The notes: generated by a model not told the origin, from the letters alone. 64,000 nucleotides of DNA from Verrucomicrobiota bacterium (GCA_022711435.1 JAKLFB010000028.1:17526-81525); one strand, 5' to 3'. Counted from the first letter of the stretch, positions 33,951 to 43,761 are shown. A program made the numbers and translations.

Positions 33951-34454
33951 TTATTCCCCGCCCCGCGCGCGATCGCGAACCTGCTCTTTGATCTGCTCCT
34001 TGGCCTGCTCCAACAATCGCTGACGCTCCTGGTTGGCAAGTTGGTTGCGCATGCTCTGGACGGCGCTCTTGGCCTCCTGGCGCAGCGTTTCGATGCTTGC
34101 CTTGTAGGCCTCGAACGCGGCTTTCCGCGCAGCCAGCAGCTCCGCTTTCTTATCCGCATCGGCCGCCTTCATCTCCTTGACCAAATCGCGCTGAGCTTTG
34201 AGATAGGCGTCCCTTGCGGCCACATAAGCGTCGTACTTCGCTTGATTCTCCTCCGTAATGCTCGGAAACCATCCCTTGTCCTTCCCCCACCCTTTCCGCA
34301 CCGGCGGATCAACTGGCGGCGGATCAGCAGGCGGCGTCGGCGGTTCAATCACCGGCGGATCCCCGGTTCCAGAATCACCAGGATCTTCCGCCCATGCTGG
34401 TGCAATCCAAACAGCGACGGTCAACGCAGCGAAAATCAATACAACTCTTTTCAT
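33951..34454 (-). CDS. Exported coiled-coil protein, first gene of sigma-54 operon
   Basis: A 167-residue protein with a clean signal peptide (MKRVVLIFAALTVAVWIAPAWA). A Pro/Asp spacer (VIEPPTPPADPPPVDPP) and a highly charged Ala/Glu/Lys/Arg helix of about 95 residues follow; the helix should form a coiled coil. It has no known family. The start is ATG 34454 with AGAG upstream, and the sigma-54 promoter at 34513-34527 lies 60 bases before it. It may be a periplasmic spacer or adhesin-like stalk component. Confidence 0.8.
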   Translation of the reverse strand: MKRVVLIFAALTVAVWIAPAWAEDPGDSGTGDPPVIEPPTPPADPPPVDPPVRKGWGKDKGWFPSITEENQAKYDAYVAARDAYLKAQRDLVKEMKAADADKKAELLAARKAAFEAYKASIETLRQEAKSAVQSMRNQLANQERQRLLEQAKEQIKEQVRDRARGGE

Positions 34455-34512
34455 AAACTCTCATTTTTCTGTTACACTTACCTGGATGCTTGCGCATCCG
34501 AGTCAAGCAAAG

Positions 34513-34527
34513 GCATTCTTCGTGCCA
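34513..34527 (-). promoter_or_regulatory. Sigma-54 (-24/-12) promoter
   Basis: Minus-strand TGGCAC (34527-34522), five bases and ATGC (34516-34513) match the sigma-54 consensus TGGCAC-N5-TTGC except at one base; the GG and GC dinucleotides are exactly 10 bases apart. It lies about 60 bases upstream of the exported coiled-coil gene and downstream of an NtrC-type activator gene. Confidence 0.75.
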
Positions 34528-34611
34528 GCATTTCGAAATAATCTTAAATTCTTAGTAATGAACACATAACGAATATTTGATTTAGAATCAAAAATTGAAT
34601 CTTTTGGGGGT

Positions 34612-34672
34612 TGGGGCATTTCACCCAACTCCAAATGCACCAGAAGAGGCGTTAGGTGGGTCATTTCACCCA
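34612..34672. promoter_or_regulatory. Two palindromic activator sites (UAS) for the sigma-54 promoter
   Basis: TGGGGCATTTCACCCA (34612-34627) and TGGGTCATTTCACCCA (34657-34672) differ at one base of 16, are each inverted-repeat shaped (TGGG ... CCCA) and are 45 bp apart centre to centre. They lie 90-150 bp upstream of the -24/-12 promoter, the usual place for enhancer sites of NtrC-type activators. Confidence 0.72.
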
Positions 34673-34684
34673 TTCTCTGTTTAA

Positions 34685-36172
34685 TCAACCGGCTGAATCG
34701 AGCAGCCCATCTTTTTTCGCTTGGGCGATGTGGTAGCGGAGGTAATCACGGCTGACACCCAACAACCGGGAGGCAGCCGATATGTTTCCGTCGCTTTGGG
34801 CCAGGGCATGTCGGATCAGACGCTGGATTGCCTGATCCAAGGAGAAGCCATCGCTGGGGAACCGGTATTGATCGTTGAACCAATCGTCCGGGGTTGCGGA
34901 TGGGCGGTCTGCGGCGGGCGGGCGGGCGGGTGTCGATTCTTGAGATGGAGCCAGATGGGGGAAATCGAGCTCGTGGGAATCTTCGAAAATGATGGCGCGT
35001 TCGAGCTCGTGCATGAGTTCGCGGACATTTCCTGGCCATCGGTAAGCGAGCAGGCGATGGCGGCCTTCGGGTGTGATCTTGCGGTTGGGCAGGCGGTGCC
35101 GGCGGCAGATGCGGGCCATGAGCTCCTCGGCCAGCGGCACAATCTCCCCTTCCCGGTCGCGCAGCGGCGGAAGGCGGATCCGGCACAGATCCAGGCGGTG
35201 GGCGAGGTCTTCGCGGATCTGGCCGAGCGCGACGAGGTCCATCAAGGGCTTGTGGCTGGCGGCGATGATCCGGACATCGACCTCGAGGGTGCGGCTGGCT
35301 CCGAGCCGGCGGATGCGGCCATCCTCGATGGCGGTGAGCAGTTTAGCCTGGAGGGGCGCGGCCAGGCTCGGCAATTCATCCAGGAAGAGCGTGCCGCCCT
35401 GGGCGGCCTCGAGCAGTCCGATCCGGGCGGTCTTGGCATCGGTGAACGCGCCGCGCTCGTGTCCGAAGAGCTCCGATTCCGCCAGCGTTTCGGGCACTGC
35501 CGAGCAGTTCATCTCGACCAGCGGCTGGCCGGCGCGGGGCCCGCGGTGATGGAGCCAGCGAGCGAGCATGGTTTTGCCGGTGCCGGTCTCGCCCTCGATC
35601 AACACAGGCGGCAGCCGGTTTTGGAGGCGCCGGTCGACAGCCAGGATTCGTTCCAGCTGCTCGCGCAATCCGGCCAGGGCGTGTCCGAAGACGAAGGCAT
35701 CCTCGGATGGCTCCCGATGACGCCGCTGGTGCTCATCGAGCCGCGCAGCCAGCCGCATCTTCCGGGCCCGCTGGATGACGAGCGGCAGCTCCGCCGGATC
35801 GAACGGTTTGACCAGGTAATCGACGGCGCCCCATCGCATGGCCTCGACCGCGCCCGACACGGCGCCCTCGGCGGTCATCACCACGACTCCGGCGTTGCCG
35901 CTGAAGACCTGGTCGCGCAGCAGATCCGTTCCACGCCCGTCGGGGAGGTTGACATCCAGAAAGACCCAGTCGAACGCCGATTCGGCGGCCCAGCGGCGCG
36001 CCGCCGCCGCGGTGTCTGCTCCGGTGACGTCCGCACCCTGCTTCTCGAGATAGGCCACGAGCTGCTTCCGAAACAGGAGGTCGTCCTCGACCACCAGGAT
36101 GCTCGCCGCCGAAAGCTTTGCATGCTCCATATCGGTCACAGGCATCGGAATGAATTCCGATGGCATAGACAT
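34685..36172 (-). CDS. NtrC-family sigma-54-dependent response regulator
   Basis: A 495-residue activator. The receiver has D73 in DWVFLDVNLPDG and VVVMTAEGAV ... KPFDPAELP. The AAA+ domain has Walker A GETGTGKT, the GAFTDA loop (normally GAFTGA, which contacts sigma-54) and Walker B GGTLFLDELPSL. A Fis-type HTH ends the protein (NISAASRLLGVSRDYLRYHI). ATG 36172, with GGGAGGGGG upstream, is preferred; a TTG three codons earlier and an ATG at 36130 are alternatives. It should bind the two palindromes just downstream and activate the 34454-31221 operon. PEP-CTERM-linked PrsR regulators are related in architecture; whether this is one is not clear. Confidence 0.93.
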   Translation of the reverse strand: MSMPSEFIPMPVTDMEHAKLSAASILVVEDDLLFRKQLVAYLEKQGADVTGADTAAAARRWAAESAFDWVFLDVNLPDGRGTDLLRDQVFSGNAGVVVMTAEGAVSGAVEAMRWGAVDYLVKPFDPAELPLVIQRARKMRLAARLDEHQRRHREPSEDAFVFGHALAGLREQLERILAVDRRLQNRLPPVLIEGETGTGKTMLARWLHHRGPRAGQPLVEMNCSAVPETLAESELFGHERGAFTDAKTARIGLLEAAQGGTLFLDELPSLAAPLQAKLLTAIEDGRIRRLGASRTLEVDVRIIAASHKPLMDLVALGQIREDLAHRLDLCRIRLPPLRDREGEIVPLAEELMARICRRHRLPNRKITPEGRHRLLAYRWPGNVRELMHELERAIIFEDSHELDFPHLAPSQESTPARPPAADRPSATPDDWFNDQYRFPSDGFSLDQAIQRLIRHALAQSDGNISAASRLLGVSRDYLRYHIAQAKKDGLLDSAG

Positions 36173-36344
36173 TCCGATCAAGCCCCCTCCCGGCTCAAGG
36201 AAAAACTGTGGAAAACCAGCGGCCCTGGCGGGTGCATGGACGCGATGCGGCGCATCGTCTGCCGCAGAGGCCCGTTCTGCAGAACTTTGATTGACTTGGC
36301 AAGATCGGATCGCTTACACAGCCTATGGCGTAATTGCTGTAACT

Positions 36345-39300
36345 ATGAAAAGACACCATCCTCCTTCCGTGCGGCACAAGGCCGTCTTGCGCATCGGCGC
36401 CTTGCCGCTGCCATACTTCATCATTCTCTCCATCCTGCTCGGTCTGGCGCAAAGCGCTTTCGGCCAGATGCATGCGTTTTCGAACGTCTGGAGCGTGGTG
36501 GCGGAGGCGCCGTCCCACCCCTTCCTGAAGGCCACGGGCGACCGAACCCGCGGGCTGGACTACAACCCGGCCACTGGCCACCTCCTGGTGGTGAGCCGGG
36601 AGGGGTCCACCGCGGTTCACATACTGGATTCGACCAACGGCGTTGTGCTTGGCGCTTTGCCCTTTGACAGCGGCGTGATCTCTGGAGGCAATTTCCCCCT
36701 CAGCATGATCGGGATCACGACCGATGGCGTGATCTACGTCGGAAACCTGACCACCGACGCGACCGGAGCGAACGGGCCATTCAAGCTCTATCGCTGGGCG
36801 AATGAAACGGCACAGCCCGAGAAGGTTTACGAAGGGGATCCTTCCGGCGGCAGCACCACCGGCACGAACCCGCGGCGCTTTGGCGATTCGATTGCCGTCC
36901 GCGGCACGGGCGCCAGCACCCAGATCCTGCTGGGCACGTATAACCAGGGGGTTGGTTTGCTGACGACAGCCGACGGCGTGAACTTTACGGCCACCAAGAT
37001 CGTGACCGACCTCGCAGAACAAGACAGCCGCTGGGGGATCGCCTGGGGCGCGGGCGACACCTTCTGGGTCAAGCAGGGAACGGGCAACCTCAAGAACCTC
37101 ACCCTCGACCTCGAGGCGAACACCGCCAAGACAACGCGGAGCATCCCCTTGCCTGCCGGCCCTGGCGGGCCCCTCGCCGTCGACCTGAGCCGCAACCTGA
37201 TCGCCATCCTGCAATGCTCGACGACCACCGACCCGGCCAATCACAAGCTCCGCGTGTTCGACATTTCGAATCCGGCCGCGCCCGTGCAGACCGACACGAC
37301 CAAGGACATGCCGGCTGCGAACGTTAATGGCAACTCCGTCGGCGCGGTCTCTCTCCGGGACGGCCTGCTATTTGCCCTGGAGACCAACAACGGCATCGTG
37401 GGATACACGGTTCATGAGGCGGTCTATGCCCCGAGCATCACGAGCCATCCGGCCAACATCCAGCTCTGGGAAGGCGCCCGGTATGTGGTCAGCGCCGGGA
37501 TCAGCGGAACGCAGCCCCTGGCCTATCAATGGCGGTTCGACGGGGTGGATCTGGCGGGCGAGACGCAGGCGACAGTGACGCTTCCGGCCGTGACCTTGGC
37601 CCACGCGGGCAGCTACCAGGTGGTGGTCACCAACGCCTCTGGCGCCGCCTCGAGCAACCCCGGCACGCTCACGGTCACCCGCGGAAATCCATCCGATCTG
37701 GTCACCAACATCTGGAGCATCGAGCCCAATCTTCGGCCTTACCTGACCTCGATCCCGGGCTACAAGGAATACAGCGTGGCCATCAACCCCGCGAACACCA
37801 ACGTGCTGGTCCTGACGCGTCAAAACCCGACCAACATGCTGGTTGTTCTCGACGGGCTGACCGGGGCCGAGAAACATTACATTGATTATTCGGGGCTGCT
37901 GCCGATTTCGAGCGGCTACAACAAAGTGGATGTGGCCGATGATGGGACGGTCTATCTCTGCAACCTCAGCACCGACACCATCAACAATCCGTTCCGGATC
38001 GACGCCTTGTCCGACGACGGCCCCGTGCCGGCGCTGGCCGGGCGCATGCTTTATTCGGGCGATCCAGGCAATGGATGGACGTCCGTCAACGTCGTTTGGG
38101 GCGGCACGCTGGCCGTGCGCGGCTCGGGCCCTGAAACCCAGATCCTCCTGGGTTCGGGCAGCTACAACCAATCGAGCAGGACCGTGGCCATCCTCCAGCT
38201 CGACAACTCCGGTTTCTTTACCTCGACCGCGATCACCATTGCCGACGCGCCCGACAAGTTCGCCCGCCTGGGCATCGACTGGGGCCCGGGCACGAACACC
38301 TTCTGGGCCAAATCCGTCGGCCAGCTGGTCTTGGTCGAGTTCGATCTCGCCACACAAACCGGGGCGGTGAAGAAGATCTACCCGACCACCGGGCCGCGAA
38401 GCGTCTTCAACTCGATCACGGGCATCAAATACGATCCGGCCACCCAGCTTCTTGCGGGTCTGCTGAACGGCTCTCCGCCCTCGCCGGTGAGCGTTCCCAT
38501 CTACGATGTCAGCGACATCGATGCCGGCCCCTTCTGGGTGGATCACGAGCTGTTCACCACCTACAACGCAGACATCGAGTACCAGGGCAACGTCGACCTC
38601 GCCAACGGCTATCTCGTCGCCCTCGGTGTCAACAACGGTGTCAAGGCATTCAAGATCAATGCGGGCGCGCCGTCGCGTCTGCCGGTGATCCTGGCGCATC
38701 CGGCCGGCGCGACCTGGTTCGCCAGCACCAGTCCCACGCTGAGCGTGACGGCCGACAGCCCCACCCCGTTGACCTATCAGTGGTTCTTCAATGGCGCCGA
38801 GGCGATCCCGGGCGCGACGTCGGCTACCCTGACCCTGACCAACATCCAGCTGTCTCAGGCAGGCGAGTACCATGTTCGCGTCTCCAATGCCGATGGCTAC
38901 CGCGACAGCATCCCCGCCTCGCTGGCCGTCCTGCCGCTCAACAACACCCCCCAGATGACCAACATCTGGTCGGCCATTGCGGGCAGCCGGCCCTATCTCA
39001 ACCTCAACTATTACGAGTACGGGATGGCTTTCAACCCGGCGACGTCGAATCTCCTGGTGGCCAGCTATGTGGCGACCAATCCCACGCCCGTCATCATCGC
39101 CGTGCTGGATGCCCTGACGGGCGCCGACAAGCACACCCTGGACGTGAGCTTCGTCAGTGGCGGCAACCGCTGGATCAACAAGATCGGGGTCGCTGACGAC
39201 GGCGCGGTCTACGCCGCCAACCGCACCACCAGCGCCGGCACCGTCCCGTTCACGCTCTACCGGTGGGCCGACGACCAGCCAGCCACCCTCCCCACGATCG

Positions 39301-40121
39301 CCTTCTCCGGCGATCCGTTTTCCGTCCTGAACCCCAACAAGCTCTGCGGATGGACCATGGAGGTCCGCGGCGCGGGCCTCAACACGGAGATCCTCCTGAG
39401 CACCGATGCCACCAACGTGCTCTCGATCCTCACAACCACGGATGGCCTCAATTTCGTCCCGAACGAAATCCTGGTGCCCGGCGTTCCCGCCAACTTCGCG
39501 CGGCTCGGCATCTCGTGGGGCGCCGGCAACACCTTCTGGGTCAAGACCTGGCAGGGCCCCACCTACCTGGTCCAATACGACCTGGCTGCCGCTACAGGAA
39601 CCGTCCTCAAGACCTACGACAACAGCCACCTGCCGCTGACCGCCACGACCTTGGCATACAACGACGACCTCAAATTCCTGGCCACGGTCGCCCGGGACGA
39701 CCAGAAAAACGTGCAGATCTACAGCGTCGCCGACCTCGAAGCCGGCCCGCAGTTCCGCGACCAGGAGCTGTTCCCCACCTACAACGCCAGCATCGAAGCC
39801 AATGGCGCGCTGGACTTCGGCGGCAACACGTATCTGTTCGCGCTGAACGAGAACAACGGGCTCATGGCCTTCCGGATCGACTCGAGCTATCAGCCGCCTG
39901 TGGGCGCGTTCAAGATCCTGGGTGTCACGGCTGCGGAGGGCGTGGTCACCCTGACCTGGGAATCCCAAGCGGGCAAGAGCTATCAGGTCATGTCGGCCGC
40001 CTCGGCCCTCGGCCCGTGGGAAAACCGGGGGGCGCCCGTGAGCGCGACCGGAGCCACCGCTTCCTATCAGGATGATACAGGCGGCGCGGCCATCCGGTTC
40101 TACAAGGTGGCGATCCCGTAA
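36345..40121 (+). CDS. Large exported protein with three propeller-like repeats and Ig-like domains
   Basis: A 1258-residue protein with a signal peptide (FIILSILLGLAQSAFGQ). Three homologous blocks of about 340 residues follow, each opening with NIWS, then RPYL and LVVLDGLTGA-type text, and predicted to be beta-propeller-like. Ig-like domains separate them (LAYQWRFDGVDLAGE ... LTYQWFFNGAEAIPG). The C-terminus is the common module YQVMSAASALGPWENRG ... IRFYKVAIP. It is probably surface-exposed or secreted; ligand unknown. The start at ATG 36345 puts the signal peptide at the front, with no strong ribosome site. A terminator follows at 40146-40181. Confidence 0.85.
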   Translation: MKRHHPPSVRHKAVLRIGALPLPYFIILSILLGLAQSAFGQMHAFSNVWSVVAEAPSHPFLKATGDRTRGLDYNPATGHLLVVSREGSTAVHILDSTNGVVLGALPFDSGVISGGNFPLSMIGITTDGVIYVGNLTTDATGANGPFKLYRWANETAQPEKVYEGDPSGGSTTGTNPRRFGDSIAVRGTGASTQILLGTYNQGVGLLTTADGVNFTATKIVTDLAEQDSRWGIAWGAGDTFWVKQGTGNLKNLTLDLEANTAKTTRSIPLPAGPGGPLAVDLSRNLIAILQCSTTTDPANHKLRVFDISNPAAPVQTDTTKDMPAANVNGNSVGAVSLRDGLLFALETNNGIVGYTVHEAVYAPSITSHPANIQLWEGARYVVSAGISGTQPLAYQWRFDGVDLAGETQATVTLPAVTLAHAGSYQVVVTNASGAASSNPGTLTVTRGNPSDLVTNIWSIEPNLRPYLTSIPGYKEYSVAINPANTNVLVLTRQNPTNMLVVLDGLTGAEKHYIDYSGLLPISSGYNKVDVADDGTVYLCNLSTDTINNPFRIDALSDDGPVPALAGRMLYSGDPGNGWTSVNVVWGGTLAVRGSGPETQILLGSGSYNQSSRTVAILQLDNSGFFTSTAITIADAPDKFARLGIDWGPGTNTFWAKSVGQLVLVEFDLATQTGAVKKIYPTTGPRSVFNSITGIKYDPATQLLAGLLNGSPPSPVSVPIYDVSDIDAGPFWVDHELFTTYNADIEYQGNVDLANGYLVALGVNNGVKAFKINAGAPSRLPVILAHPAGATWFASTSPTLSVTADSPTPLTYQWFFNGAEAIPGATSATLTLTNIQLSQAGEYHVRVSNADGYRDSIPASLAVLPLNNTPQMTNIWSAIAGSRPYLNLNYYEYGMAFNPATSNLLVASYVATNPTPVIIAVLDALTGADKHTLDVSFVSGGNRWINKIGVADDGAVYAANRTTSAGTVPFTLYRWADDQPATLPTIAFSGDPFSVLNPNKLCGWTMEVRGAGLNTEILLSTDATNVLSILTTTDGLNFVPNEILVPGVPANFARLGISWGAGNTFWVKTWQGPTYLVQYDLAAATGTVLKTYDNSHLPLTATTLAYNDDLKFLATVARDDQKNVQIYSVADLEAGPQFRDQELFPTYNASIEANGALDFGGNTYLFALNENNGLMAFRIDSSYQPPVGAFKILGVTAAEGVVTLTWESQAGKSYQVMSAASALGPWENRGAPVSATGATASYQDDTGGAAIRFYKVAIP

Positions 40122-40145
40122 TCCATCGGATCAGATCCAGGTGCG

Positions 40146-40181
40146 AAACCCTGTCGGTGAATCAACGCCGGCAGGGTTTTT
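40146..40181 (+). terminator. Rho-independent terminator
   Basis: AAACCCTG (40146-40153) pairs with CAGGGTTT (40172-40179), and the pairing continues inward (TCGG/CCGG), followed by TTTTCTGTTTT. It lies 25 bases after the large exported gene and before leuS. Confidence 0.8.
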
Positions 40182-40261
40182 CTGTTTTCAGCGTCCCAGT
40201 CGCAACGGTCCTGTCACTCCACTATTGCTCTGGGGGGATCGATGCCCCAAAATTGCCCGGT

Positions 40262-43042
40262 ATGTCAACGGTCCGAAGACAGTACCCGTTTCACCTGATC
40301 GAGCCGAAATGGCGGGGTTTTTGGGATCGGCAGCGGACATTCCGCGCCTGGAATCCAGGGGATTCGATCTCGCCCGAGCATCCGTTTGCGCAGCGCCATC
40401 GCTGTCTGCCTCCCAAGTTTTATATTCTGGACATGTTCCCCTACCCTTCGGGCGCGGGGCTACATGTGGGGCATCCGGAGGGTTACACTGCGACGGACAT
40501 CCTGGCCCGCTACAAGCGTGCGATCGGCTACAACGTGCTGCATCCGATGGGCTGGGACGCCTTCGGGCTGCCAGCCGAGCAATACGCGATTAAGACGGGC
40601 CAGCACCCTCGCGTCACCACCGAGGCCAACATCGCCACCTTTAAGCGCCAGATCCAGGCACTGGGCTTCAGCTACGACTGGGAGCGCGAGATCGACACGA
40701 CCGATCCCGGCTATTTCAGGTGGACACAATGGATATTCCTGCGGCTCTATGGCTCGTGGTTCAATCCGGCCACGCAGCGGGCGGAGCCGATCGAAACGCT
40801 CCCTTATCCGCCTGACATCGTCACCGACGGGCAGCGCCGGGCCTACCGGGATGCCCGGCGCCTGGCCTACGTGGCGGAGGCGCCCGTCAATTGGTGCCCC
40901 GAACTGGGGACCGTCCTCGCCAACGAGGAAGTGATCGACGGCAAGAGCGAGGTCGGCGGCTTCCCGGTCGTGCGCAAGCCGATGCGCCAATGGATGCTCC
41001 GGATCACCGTCTATGCCGAGCGCCTCCTGCGCGACCTGGATCTCATCGATTGGAGCCCGTCGCTCAAGGATATGCAGCGGAATTGGATCGGCCGCTCCGA
41101 AGGCGCCGAGGTCCATTTCCCCCTCGCCGATCCCATCCCGTCAGCGGATGCCGGCGAGAATGCGATCACCGTGTTCACCACGCGACCGGACACGCTCTTT
41201 GGGGCCACCTACATGGTGCTGGCGCCGGAGCATCGGTTGGTGGATGGCCTGATCCCCGGCGCCTGGCCTGCCCATACGCCTGACGCCTGGAAAGGCGCCA
41301 ACCCCGCCTCGACACCCCGCGAGGCAGTGGCCGCCTACCGCGCCTTCGCTGCCGCCAAATCCGATCTCGAGCGCACGGACCTTGCCAAGGAGAAAACCGG
41401 CGTGTTCACCGGCGCCTTTGCTGTCAATCCGGTCAATCAGGAGCGGATCCCGATCTGGATCGCGGATTACGTCCTCGCCTCTTACGGAACGGGCGCCATC
41501 ATGGCGGTGCCCGCCCACGACACGCGCGACCTCGAGTTCGCCCGCCAGTACGATCTGCCCGTGCGGATTGTCGTCCAGGCGCCCGTGGGCAAGGAATCGA
41601 TCGGCTACATCGACGACGGCGTCAGCGTCAACTCCGCCTTTCTGGATGGCCTGCCGACACCGGAGGCCAAGCAGCGGATCGCCGCATGGCTCGAGGAGCG
41701 CGGGGCGGGCTATCGGATGATCAACTACAAGCTCCGGGACTGGCTGTTCAGCCGCCAGCGTTACTGGGGCGAGCCCTTCCCCATCGCCTGGCGCCAGGGA
41801 CAGCACGAAAGCATCCCCGAATCCGATCTTCCCGTCGTGCCGCCCCCGCTGGCGGATTACAAGCCAACCGGTTCCGGCGAGCCGCCGCTGGCGCGCGCTG
41901 CCCAGTGGGTCCAGCGTCCCGACGGTTCCCTGCGAGAAACCAACACCATGCCGCAATGGGCCGGCAGTTGCTGGTACTACCTGCGCTATCTGGACCCCGG
42001 CAACTCCCGCGCCTTCTGCGATCCGGTCGCCGAACGCTACTGGATGTCTGGGGACCCGCCTGGCGAGCCTACTCCCGGCGCCCCATCCAAGCCCACGCCC
42101 GGTGTCGACCTCTACGTGGGCGGCACCGAGCATGCCGTCCTCCACCTCCTCTATGCCCGGTTCTGGCACAAGGTCCTCTTTGATCTGAATTGCGTCTCGA
42201 CTCCCGAGCCGTTCTTCAAGCTCGTCAACCAGGGGCTGATCCTTGGCGAAGACGGCCAGAAGATGTCCAAATCCAGGGGAAACGTCGTGAATCCGGACGA
42301 GATCCTGGCGCAGTATGGCGCCGATGCGTTCCGCCTCTACGAGATGTTCATGGGGCCGCTCGAGATGGTGAAGCCGTGGAGCACCCAGGGCGTCGAAGGC
42401 GTTTACCGGTTTCTAGGCAGGGTGTGGCGGTTGTTGGTGGACGAGCGCAGCGAGCAGGAGTTCGAGCAGGCCCAGACCCTTGCCGGGGCGGATGACATCT
42501 CGCTGCTCGACCGTCTGCGTCTGCACGCGCTCGTGCAGGACGCCCCGCCCGCCCAGGGCCAGCTCAAAGCCCTCCATACCGCCATCCGCAAAGTCACCGA
42601 GGATCTCGAGGCCATGCGATTCAACACCGCCATCTCGGCCCTGATGGTCTTCGTGAACGAGGCGATGGAATGGCCCCAGCGGCCGGCAGCGGTCCTGGGC
42701 ACGTTCCTGCAGTTGCTGCAGCCGTTCGCGCCGCACCTGGCCGAGGAGCTCTACCAGCGGCTGGCGGCCGCCTTCCCTGCGGCCTTGGGCGCCGCATCCA
42801 CGCTCGCCTACCTGCCGTGGCCCAAACATGATCCCTCGTTCCTGGTCGAATCGGTCGTCGAGCTGCCCGTGCAGGTCAATGGCCGGCTCCGAGGCCGGAT
42901 CCAGGTTCCCGCCCAGGCCGGTCCGGACGAAATTCAGGCCGCGGCCCTTGCCAGCCCATCGATCCAGCCGTTCCTGGCGGGAAAGGCGATTCGCAAAGTC
43001 ATCGTGGTGCCAGGAAAAATCGTCAACATCACCCTCGCTTGA
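40262..43042 (+). CDS. leuS: Leucyl-tRNA synthetase
   Basis: Class Ia aminoacyl-tRNA synthetase, 926 residues. The HIGH region is FPYPSGAGLHVGHPEGYTA and the KMSKS motif is GQKMSKSRGNVV. The CP1 editing domain shows TTRPDTLFGATYMVLAPEH and GTGAIMAVPAHDTRDLEFA, whose threonine and aspartate are the usual proofreading residues. The C-terminal domain ends VQVNGRLRGRIQVPA ... IVNITLA. The start MSTVRRQYPFHLIEPKW at ATG 40262 agrees with family N-termini; a longer upstream reading runs into the terminator. It stands as a single gene. Confidence 0.97.
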   Translation: MSTVRRQYPFHLIEPKWRGFWDRQRTFRAWNPGDSISPEHPFAQRHRCLPPKFYILDMFPYPSGAGLHVGHPEGYTATDILARYKRAIGYNVLHPMGWDAFGLPAEQYAIKTGQHPRVTTEANIATFKRQIQALGFSYDWEREIDTTDPGYFRWTQWIFLRLYGSWFNPATQRAEPIETLPYPPDIVTDGQRRAYRDARRLAYVAEAPVNWCPELGTVLANEEVIDGKSEVGGFPVVRKPMRQWMLRITVYAERLLRDLDLIDWSPSLKDMQRNWIGRSEGAEVHFPLADPIPSADAGENAITVFTTRPDTLFGATYMVLAPEHRLVDGLIPGAWPAHTPDAWKGANPASTPREAVAAYRAFAAAKSDLERTDLAKEKTGVFTGAFAVNPVNQERIPIWIADYVLASYGTGAIMAVPAHDTRDLEFARQYDLPVRIVVQAPVGKESIGYIDDGVSVNSAFLDGLPTPEAKQRIAAWLEERGAGYRMINYKLRDWLFSRQRYWGEPFPIAWRQGQHESIPESDLPVVPPPLADYKPTGSGEPPLARAAQWVQRPDGSLRETNTMPQWAGSCWYYLRYLDPGNSRAFCDPVAERYWMSGDPPGEPTPGAPSKPTPGVDLYVGGTEHAVLHLLYARFWHKVLFDLNCVSTPEPFFKLVNQGLILGEDGQKMSKSRGNVVNPDEILAQYGADAFRLYEMFMGPLEMVKPWSTQGVEGVYRFLGRVWRLLVDERSEQEFEQAQTLAGADDISLLDRLRLHALVQDAPPAQGQLKALHTAIRKVTEDLEAMRFNTAISALMVFVNEAMEWPQRPAAVLGTFLQLLQPFAPHLAEELYQRLAAAFPAALGAASTLAYLPWPKHDPSFLVESVVELPVQVNGRLRGRIQVPAQAGPDEIQAAALASPSIQPFLAGKAIRKVIVVPGKIVNITLA

Positions 43043-43198
43043 CGGATGCCTCATCCGCATGCATGTATGACATAGCGGCATGAGAACGATTGCGGCCCCA
43101 TGGCGACTGTCAACCTCGTCGCGGCTCGGCTCGATGGCCGGCCCGGACGATGGATGGCGGGGGATCCGCGCTTTCGCATCTCGCCGCCGCCCGCAACC

Positions 43199-43330
43199 AT
43201 GTGGCGATTGACACCACGGGAACGAACGGTGCTCTGGACAGTTGTGGCCCTCCTGCTCGTCGGCTGGGGGGTCCGGACCTGGCGCGCCGCCCATCCCATC
43301 TCCCCTGCCCCGCCACCCGCGGCCCGTTGA
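43199..43330 (+). CDS. Small single-pass membrane protein
   Basis: A 43-residue protein, MWRLTPRERTVLWTVVALLL..., with one membrane segment at about 11-27, an Arg-rich cytoplasmic edge and a Pro/Ala tail. The N-terminal text (LTPRERxxL...LL.G.GVRxWR) is one I have seen before ComEA-type helix-hairpin-helix proteins in this phylum, so it may be a short relative. It ends five bases before the next start, so the two are probably co-transcribed. Confidence 0.5.
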   Translation: MWRLTPRERTVLWTVVALLLVGWGVRTWRAAHPISPAPPPAAR

Positions 43331-43335
43331 TTTGC

Positions 43336-43761
43336 ATGCAAGAACCCGACTTTCAGACCACGCTCGATCGGATCATTGCCAAGGACCCGCGTTACCACAG
43401 GGACGCTTACCTGTTCGTGCGCGAGGCGCTGGATTACACGCAGAAAACCGTGGCGAAAAACAGCCCGCGCACCCCCCACCACGTGACCGGCCAGGAGCTG
43501 CTCGAAGGCATCCGCCAATACGCCTTGGGCCAGTTCGGCCCCCTCACGACGGTCGTCTTGGAAACCTGGGGCGTCTCCCGGTGCGAAGACTTCGGCGAAA
43601 TCGTCTTCAACCTGGTCGACTGCCAGCTCCTGAGCAAGACCGAGCAGGACAGCCGCAACGATTTCAAAGGGGTTTACGACTTCTATACCGCGTTCCGCGA
43701 GCCGTTTCTGCCCGCCGGCAAACGTCGAAAACCTGTCCCGCCGCCCCCCGCATCCCCGTAG
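43336..43761 (+). CDS. Minf_1886-family conserved protein of Verrucomicrobia/Planctomycetes
   Basis: A 141-residue cytosolic protein. It matches what I recall of the Minf_1886/TIGR04138 family: HHVTGQELLEGIRQYAL, then LETWGVSRCEDFGEIVFNLV and a middle SKTEQDSRNDF block. The C-terminal KRRKPVPPPPASP tail is basic and proline-rich. The function of the family is unknown. The start is ATG 43336. Family restriction to this superphylum supports the taxonomic call. Confidence 0.85.
   Translation: MQEPDFQTTLDRIIAKDPRYHRDAYLFVREALDYTQKTVAKNSPRTPHHVTGQELLEGIRQYALGQFGPLTTVVLETWGVSRCEDFGEIVFNLVDCQLLSKTEQDSRNDFKGVYDFYTAFREPFLPAGKRRKPVPPPPASP

Noticed and set aside
34721..36667. 648-codon plus-strand open frame
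   Set aside because: Antisense to the NtrC-type regulator, whose three domains are complete.
37368..39968. 866-codon minus-strand open frame
   Set aside because: Antisense to the large exported propeller/Ig gene, whose repeats and signal peptide are clear; the antisense text has no known motif.
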